From: Thelonectria olida
Taxonomy: Eukaryota > Ascomycota > Sordariomycetes > Hypocreales > Nectriaceae
Direction: 5' to 3'
Length of the DNA stretch: 64,000 nucleotides
Assembly: GCA_020736575.1 (NCBI GenBank)
Contig: JAGPYM010000002.1
Coordinates: forward strand, 1,550,001 to 1,614,000
Position numbers and translations under genes: made by a program. Shown here piece after piece: positions 58,475 to 64,000 of the stretch; positions within the stretch are counted from its first letter, which is position 1; the number at the start of each line of letters is the position of its first letter. The notes beneath the pieces were generated by a model. That model saw nothing but the letters and a program-made list of their open reading frames with translations. It made no database searches and was not told the origin of the DNA.

Positions 58475-59273
58475 TAACAATGCACGCAGCTATGAGGTCC
58501 TTGCTCGTCTGCAGTCATACTTGACGTGGTGTTCTGTTTTCTCCGGGCTGGAAGTGGGAGCGCTTTACTTTGGTAAGATTGAGTTTGTATGTAAGTAACG
58601 TCGGGAAGAGGGGTTTGGGAAGAAGGGGGGATTTAATGAGGGAACTGCACGCCCGTGTTATGTGGTTGGCTGTTTTTTGTTCCTACACTGGCTGACAGCC
58701 AGCCAACACGTCCATATACCTACCTAGGTAGGTGGTGTAATGCTATCGAATGATTGTATGGCAAGTCAACGCGGCGACTCTTGGTTTGAACAAGGTACTT
58801 GGCTGAGCAAGCAAGTTAACACTGAATTGGGTCAATTGACTGAGATAACATGTCGGCACGAGCCTAAACCAGACCAAAGTGCCTACTAGATCTCAATTGA
58901 CGCTTGAAATTAGTAGAATTGGCATGTTCTTATCAGATTGCCCCCATTTTGACATCAATCGATCTCGTAGATGTGACACCTTCGAAAACAGTGGCCCTCG
59001 GATAACTTATGAGAATGGCGATGGAGTAATGGTTGGCACTTGATTGGCCGTTGCCCGCCGCGAAAATAATAGTCCGGCCCACTCTCCGAGCAAAGCTCCA
59101 GGATTCACATCGCCAGCCGGACCGCGGGAGATGACGGGCACATCCACGAAGGCGAAGACGAATTCCCCTCCATCATCCAGCCATTGACCTCGAGCCAGAG
59201 GCCCTTCTGGGAGACTCTCTTTATCTCGCCTCGCTTCCACGGCCTCGAACCCCCCCCTCTCCGCTCTTCCACA
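58475..59273. other. intergenic region upstream of nuo49
   Basis: No gene is visible. The first part may belong to the decayed N-terminus or promoter of the HET relic. The last 200 bp, with CT-rich text before the ATG, is the nuo49 promoter and leader. Confidence 0.45.
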
Positions 59274-60811
59274 ATGGTCCTTCTACACAGACTCGCTGGC
59301 CAGGGTGCCAAGCGTTTGTGTCTGCGGCCGGCGACATTGGCCACTCGCCCTTTCTCGACGACGAATTTCAGACGATATGCCACTCCCGAGCCCGTTGGCA
59401 CCCGTCTCGTCCCCGTTAGCGACGACTTTTCCACCCCGACCGACGACATCTATGGCCTCTCCAAGCCCATCACCGCCAAGACCAGAAAGTCGCGCGAGAA
59501 CTCGGTCGAGGACCGCAAGGTCCGACACTATACCGTCAACTTTGGTCCTCAGCATCCCGCCGCCCACGGAGTGTTGCGATTGATTCTGGAACTCAGCGGC
59601 GAGGAAATCATCCGAGCCGATCCCCACGTCGGTCTGCTACACCGAGGCACCGAGAAGTTGATCGAGTACAAGACCTACATCCAGGCTCTGCCCTACTTCG
59701 ATCGACTCGACTACGTCTCCATGATGACTAACGAGCAGTGCTTTGCCCTCGCCGTCGAGAAGCTCCTCAACGTCGAAATTCCCGAGCGTGCCAAGTACAT
59801 CCGAACTTTGTTTGGCGAGATCACCCGTGTTCTGAACCATCTGATGTCCGTTCTCTCTCACGCCATGGATGTTGGTGCTTTGACGCCTTTCCTGTGGGGT
59901 TTCGAGGAGCGAGAGAAGCTCATGGTAGGTTTTTGATGGAAGACTGGCTATCAATTGGGCGCTGGGACTGATTATTTCCTCGTAGGAATTCTATGAGCGT
60001 GTCTCCGGTGCTCGTCTCCACGCCGCCTACGTCCGTCCCGGTGGTGTGCACCAGGATATCCCCGTTGGTCTCCTCGACGACATCTACCAGTGGGCTACTC
60101 AATTTGGCGACCGTATCGACGAGACCGAGGAAATGCTGACTGACAACCGTATCTGGATCGAGCGATTGAGGGGTGTTGGTGTTGTTCCCGCCACCGAGGC
60201 CCTCAACCTCTCCTTCACCGGTGTTATGCTCCGTGGTTCCGGTATTCCTTGGGATATCCGAAAGAGTCAGCCCTACGATGCCTACGACCAGGTCGAGTTC
60301 GACGTTCCCGTTGGTACCAATGGTGACTGCTACGACCGATACCTCTGCCGAATGGAGGAGTTCCGACAGTCCCTCCGCATCATCCACCAGTGCTTGAACC
60401 AGATGCCCGCCGGTCCCGTCCGTGTCGAGGATTACAAGGTCACCCCTCCTCCCCGTGCCGCCATGAAGGAGAACATGGAAGCCCTCATCCACCACTTCCT
60501 CCTCTACACCAAGGGTTATGCCGTCCCCCCTGGTGAGACCTACTCCGCCATTGAGGCTCCCAAGGGCGAGATGGGCGTCTACGTTGTCAGTGACGGCAGC
60601 GAGAGGCCGTACCGATGCCACATCCGAGCTCCCGGCTTTGCCCACTTGGGTGGCTTCGATCACGTTTCCAAGGGTCACTTGCTGGCTGATGCTGTTGCAG
60701 TGATTGGTACTATGGATCTGGTGTTCGGTAAGTTGATTTACTTTGCTATTACTCCTACTATTACATGAATGAATTGCTGACATGTCATTTCTAGGTGAGG
60801 TCGATCGGTAA
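59274..60811 (+). CDS. nuo49: NADH:ubiquinone oxidoreductase 49 kDa subunit, mitochondrial
   Basis: Three exons, 59274-59924, 59986-60727 and 60795-60811, give 469 residues. The last exon is only 17 bp, encoding EVDR plus stop. A basic presequence ([38 protein letters not shown]) targets the matrix. The conserved core shows [68 protein letters not shown] and [26 protein letters not shown]. These are all hallmarks of the NuoD/NDUFS2 subunit that forms the quinone site with the PSST subunit. The His and Tyr of the quinone pocket (HPAAHG and DRLDY) are present. The length is normal. The gene is convergent with coq6, 252 bp apart. Confidence 0.97.
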
Positions 60812-61063
60812 AGACTCGTGGAAAAGAAAGAAGTTTAGATTGGGTTTCATTTGTTTGTAATCATAGCTGACTAGGGGGGCCACGGTAAATACTCCCGCGA
60901 ATGTCAGTGCCCAAGCGAAGAGCTGTGTAGAGGTGACGTGCGTGCGTGTTTTGCTGTGAAGTAGCAATGAAAAGAATTCGTCCCAACTTTTATTTCGGCT
61001 CGCCCGAACATTCGAGTGATTATACATTTTGTCTTACATGATAGTCTATACAGTGGGTGGGTT

Positions 61064-62580
61064 TTACAACAACTTGGCACCATTTCCAGACGCCTGCTCC
61101 ATCAAGAAGTTCTTCAGGGGGCCGAGGGCATTGACTGCCCTGAGTCCAATCGACCGCAGGGGAACCAGAGGACCGCTTTCTACGCCGTACAGCTTGTGCA
61201 GCTTGTCACAAACACCGAGGATGACGTGGTTCGCGGCGTACCGCTCGCTGTTGTACGGCTCCAGGGCCAATGTGGTACCCAGGTCCTGACCGTGAGACAC
61301 GGCATATTGGATCGTCTTGGCCAGGCTTTGGACGTCTCCTTGGCCTGCGTTCAGACCCTGGCCGGCGAGCGGGTGAACGGTGTGAGCGGCATCGCCGACA
61401 AGGGCAACACGTTCACCAATGTAAGTGTCGGCGTGGCGGAGTTTGAGCGGGAAGGACGCGATGGTGCCCTCCTGAACGCCCACGACAGCCTGGGGAATAG
61501 CCTCGGCGTTAATGGCCGTGTGTTGCGTGCGCCATGAAAGCTCCTCTTCCTGTCCTTCGGGGAGAGTGTGCATGTAACCGAGGTCGACGGGCTTCAAGCG
61601 GAACGCAGCGTTGACCATGGAGATGAAGTCTTTGGGAGAGAGGCTCTTCAACAAGGCCGCCTTTTCAGGAGTGGTGGACCAGACCAGCGAAGCGTGGTTG
61701 CCTGGCAAGGGAAGCATGGCGATGGGGCCGGTGGGCAGGAATCGCTGGTAGGCGATCTTGTTGTACTCGCCTCCCCATCCGTCGCCTTCGAGCTGCAGAG
61801 TTGCCACAACGCCGTGGCGGCCGTAGTCCCAGCCGCGAGCTTGGATGCCGGCAAAGGAACGCACGGGGCTGTTGGCTCCGTCTGCGCCGATGAGGAGTCG
61901 TGCGGCTAGGGTCTGGCCACCAGAGAGTTCGACAACGGGCCACTCGCTGAGATCCAACTCCTCCGTCTCCTTGCCCAAGTCAATGTTCTCAACCTTGGTC
62001 TTGTCAAAGACATCCACGCCCCCGAGCTCCTCAAGCCGCTTCATAAGACCGGAGGTAATGTTCAGGTTCTCGATCATGTAGGCAATGGTCTTGCCCGCAC
62101 CTGAACGGGAGCCTTGCCAGTCGAACTCGATGCGCGCATCCGTCAGGCCGTCCCAAACCTGCATCTCATGATAGTCCTGGATCCGCTCGCGCTTCATGTG
62201 CTTCCATGCTCCGATGGCGTTGAGAAATTGGGCCGACGCCGGGGTGAGAGAGCTGCATCGGTTTGAGAATTGGGTCGGCGGGAGGTTAAACGACGAGACT
62301 TTGGCGAGGTCTTGCGCTTCGACGAGGGCGACTCGGAGGCCGGAGGTAGCGGGATTGGCTCCTACAACGATGTCAGGTATGTTTGGAAGAGCGTGCGGGA
62401 TCCAATCGTACGGAGGGCAGTGAGCAGACTCAGGCCGGCTGGACCTCCTCCGACGCAGACGACATCATAGATGTTGTCGTGGGATGTGGAATAGGCCCGG
62501 CGCAATTGAGACCGGTGCTGGCGGACACAGCTCCGACAGACGAAGCCGGGCTTTGCCAGGAGAGACCGCCTTGCAAGCAT
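61064..62580 (-). CDS. coq6: ubiquinone biosynthesis monooxygenase Coq6, mitochondrial
   Basis: Two exons on the minus strand, 62580-62412 and 62361-61064, give 488 residues; the 50 bp intron (GTACGA...TTGTAG) restores ALRANPATSGL. The N-terminus is a basic presequence. The FAD-binding GxGxxG reads VCVGGGPAGLSLL (residues 41-53). The second FAD motif is LLIGADGANSPVR and the third is ERVALVGDAAHTVHPLAGQGLNAGQGDV. Coq6 hydroxylates C5 of the benzoquinone ring precursor, using ferredoxin-derived electrons, inside the CoQ synthome on the matrix face. The exon 2 start PPTQFSNRCSSLTPASAQFL fits the family. An ATG-less extension exists upstream of 62580, but the Met at 62580 starts the presequence. 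Confidence 0.96.
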
Positions 62581-63171
62581 TGTGAGTCGAAAACTTGAAT
62601 TGACCTTCAAACGAATGTCGTCTCATAGAATTGAGTCGCCAACACCAAGAACGGCTTAGAACGAAGTGGGACGATCTTCAAAGCTCCCCGTCAAAGGTCA
62701 TCCCTCCAGTGGTTCGAGAGTCGCCAGACTATAGTGTGGCGTCTGGTGTGGCGGTGCGGTTCCGTGGCGGTGCACATTTCTCAAGCCGGAGCTGGGTCAA
62801 GTGACAGGGAAGTCGCAACTATTTTCCTTGTTCCAGGTTGCCACAGACAACGGCGCCATTGCGTCAAGGGTTCTTCATCAACACCTGTCCACAGAACGGG
62901 TCGCATTCCAAAGGGCCATCACCCCACCACTTTTTCTCGTTGACTTTTCAAATCTTTTCCTGGTGCGTCTGTGTACCTGGTGATCGCGACTTAATCTACG
63001 CGGTTCGCTTTGTGCATATTTGGCTTCAGGGAGACGATCTGCCCTCCTCCGTGATTCACCCACCACAGCTTACACGCGTGAAACGTGAACAAGCCCCCTC
63101 CCATCTCCCATCTCGCACATCGCAAGACATCTTCATCATCGCCTTGCCGTCCAAACAAGTAAACAAACACA
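62581..63171. promoter_or_regulatory. divergent promoter region, coq6 / src1
   Basis: The 591 bp between the two start codons must contain both promoters. No TATA box is obvious. A CA-rich leader with repeated AAACA precedes the src1 ATG. Confidence 0.55.
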
Positions 63172-64000
63172 ATGGCGGACGTCGAGGATTATCTTCAGGA
63201 TGGCTTCGACCCGCGCAGCGTGACCATGCCACGCCTGCGCTCCATCCTCGTCACTCACAACATCGAATACCCCGCAACGGCAAAGAAAGGCCAGCTGGTC
63301 GACTTGGTCAACGACTATGTCATGCCAAAGGCTCCCAAGCTCCGCGCCGAGAGAGCGAGAGCCAAGCGATCCAGCATGGGCATCATCAATGCTGGTAGCG
63401 AGGAAGATAATGGTCTTTGGGATGATAGCGATCTTCTTCCCCCACCATCATCGACGCGGCGATCGAGGTCTCCCCGGAAAACATCCACGCGCATTAAAGT
63501 TGAGCAGGATGATATGACGACCCCCGCCAGAAGCCCCGCGAAGCGAGCCACCCGATCCGTGAGCAGAGCGCTTTCGCACACCGACGAGCCAGATGTTCGC
63601 GACTACGAGACGCCTAAGTCGGTCCGTCGTAGCCGCAGAACGGTCACGCCCTCGGTCAAATCGGAGCCAGACGAGGACCACCTTCCCGTCCCAGACGATC
63701 ATGAAGAAAGCGTCTTTACATACGATAACCCTTTCCAAAGTGGCAGCACCCCCCCACAGACCAAAACGCCGACAAACCGACGACGAACGACAGGTGGCGA
63801 TACCGCTAAGAGCACCAAGTCCACCTCGAGACGTCAGACTGACGACTACATGGATACGCTCCAAACTCCCAGAGTCCGCCCACGAACACCAAATCTGCGT
63901 AACCGCACCCCTGAACCCCGCGCTCTGACTCCCGAGGAAAGCGACGAGGAGGACTCCGAAATTGAGTACGAAATCGGAACTGGAGAGGAATTTACTCCGG
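63172..64000 (+). CDS. src1: inner nuclear membrane protein Src1/Heh1, 5' part
   Basis: The frame is open from the ATG at 63172 to the window end (276 codons) with no stop. The first 50 residues form the HeH/LEM-like fold: EDYLQDGFDPRSVTMPRLRSILVTHNIEYPATAKKGQLVDLVNDYVMPK, the helix-extension-helix chromatin-binding motif of Src1/Heh1/Man1. A long basic, Ser/Thr/Pro-rich linker follows with many SPRK/TPxx sites and KR-rich patches (nuclear localisation) and ends in an acidic stretch (ESDEEDSEIEYEIGTGEEF). The transmembrane helices and the Man1-Src1 C-terminal domain should lie beyond the window. These proteins tether chromatin and rDNA to the nuclear envelope. The gene is truncated only by the window edge. 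Confidence 0.9.
   Translation, partial: MADVEDYLQDGFDPRSVTMPRLRSILVTHNIEYPATAKKGQLVDLVNDYVMPKAPKLRAERARAKRSSMGIINAGSEEDNGLWDDSDLLPPPSSTRRSRSPRKTSTRIKVEQDDMTTPARSPAKRATRSVSRALSHTDEPDVRDYETPKSVRRSRRTVTPSVKSEPDEDHLPVPDDHEESVFTYDNPFQSGSTPPQTKTPTNRRRTTGGDTAKSTKSTSRRQTDDYMDTLQTPRVRPRTPNLRNRTPEPRALTPEESDEEDSEIEYEIGTGEEFTP

Overview
The window is nuclear DNA of a filamentous ascomycete, most likely a Sordariomycete. The genes carry short GT-AG introns of about 40-140 bp with CTAAC/CTGAC-like branch sites. The readable proteins are Pezizomycotina versions of housekeeping genes (Nhp6, Atg11, CENP-H, Coq6, the 49 kDa complex I subunit, Src1). There is also a HET-domain relic and an AT-rich block with the dinucleotide pattern of repeat-induced point mutation (RIP). 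The species cannot be fixed from sequence reading alone.

Layout. 1-14 kb: a small Cys-rich protein, a thiamine-diphosphate-type Nudix hydrolase, a cupin, a signal-peptide/one-TM Cys-rich surface protein, two tandem intron-containing tRNA-Gln(CTG) genes, a Gfo/Idh/MocA oxidoreductase and the oligoribonuclease Rex2. 15-28 kb: phosphoglucomutase, a ten-exon gene of unknown function rebuilt here from fragments that are hidden in single-frame reading, the HMG-box protein Nhp6 with a 5.4 kb gene-free stretch upstream, and CENP-H. 28-35 kb: ATG11, divergent from CENP-H, and a 461-residue unknown. 35.3-41.0 kb: one sharply bounded, open-frame-free, AT-rich element of about 5.7 kb with 40 bp terminal inverted repeats and a 5 bp flanking direct repeat GATAA. 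It sits between two divergently transcribed genes. 41-48 kb: an F-box-like gene, a UBP16/USP30-type deubiquitinase and a Fringe-like glycosyltransferase with a C-terminal PAN-like segment. 48-56 kb: a long gene-free stretch, a Zn2Cys6 transcription factor and a GNAT acetyltransferase. 57-64 kb: a broken HET gene, the convergent pair nuo49 and coq6, and the 5' part of SRC1, which runs off the window end.

Most genes are unrelated housekeeping functions and no biosynthetic cluster is seen. Two neighbourhoods are suggestive. nuo49 (ubiquinone reduction) and coq6 (ubiquinone synthesis) are adjacent and convergent. CENP-H and ATG11 share a 450 bp divergent promoter. The most unusual object is the RIP-mutated inverted-repeat element, whose 5 bp target duplication and size do not fit the common fungal Tc1/mariner type. 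Exon coordinates were deduced by eye from splice signals, phase continuity and family memory. No database or transcript was available.
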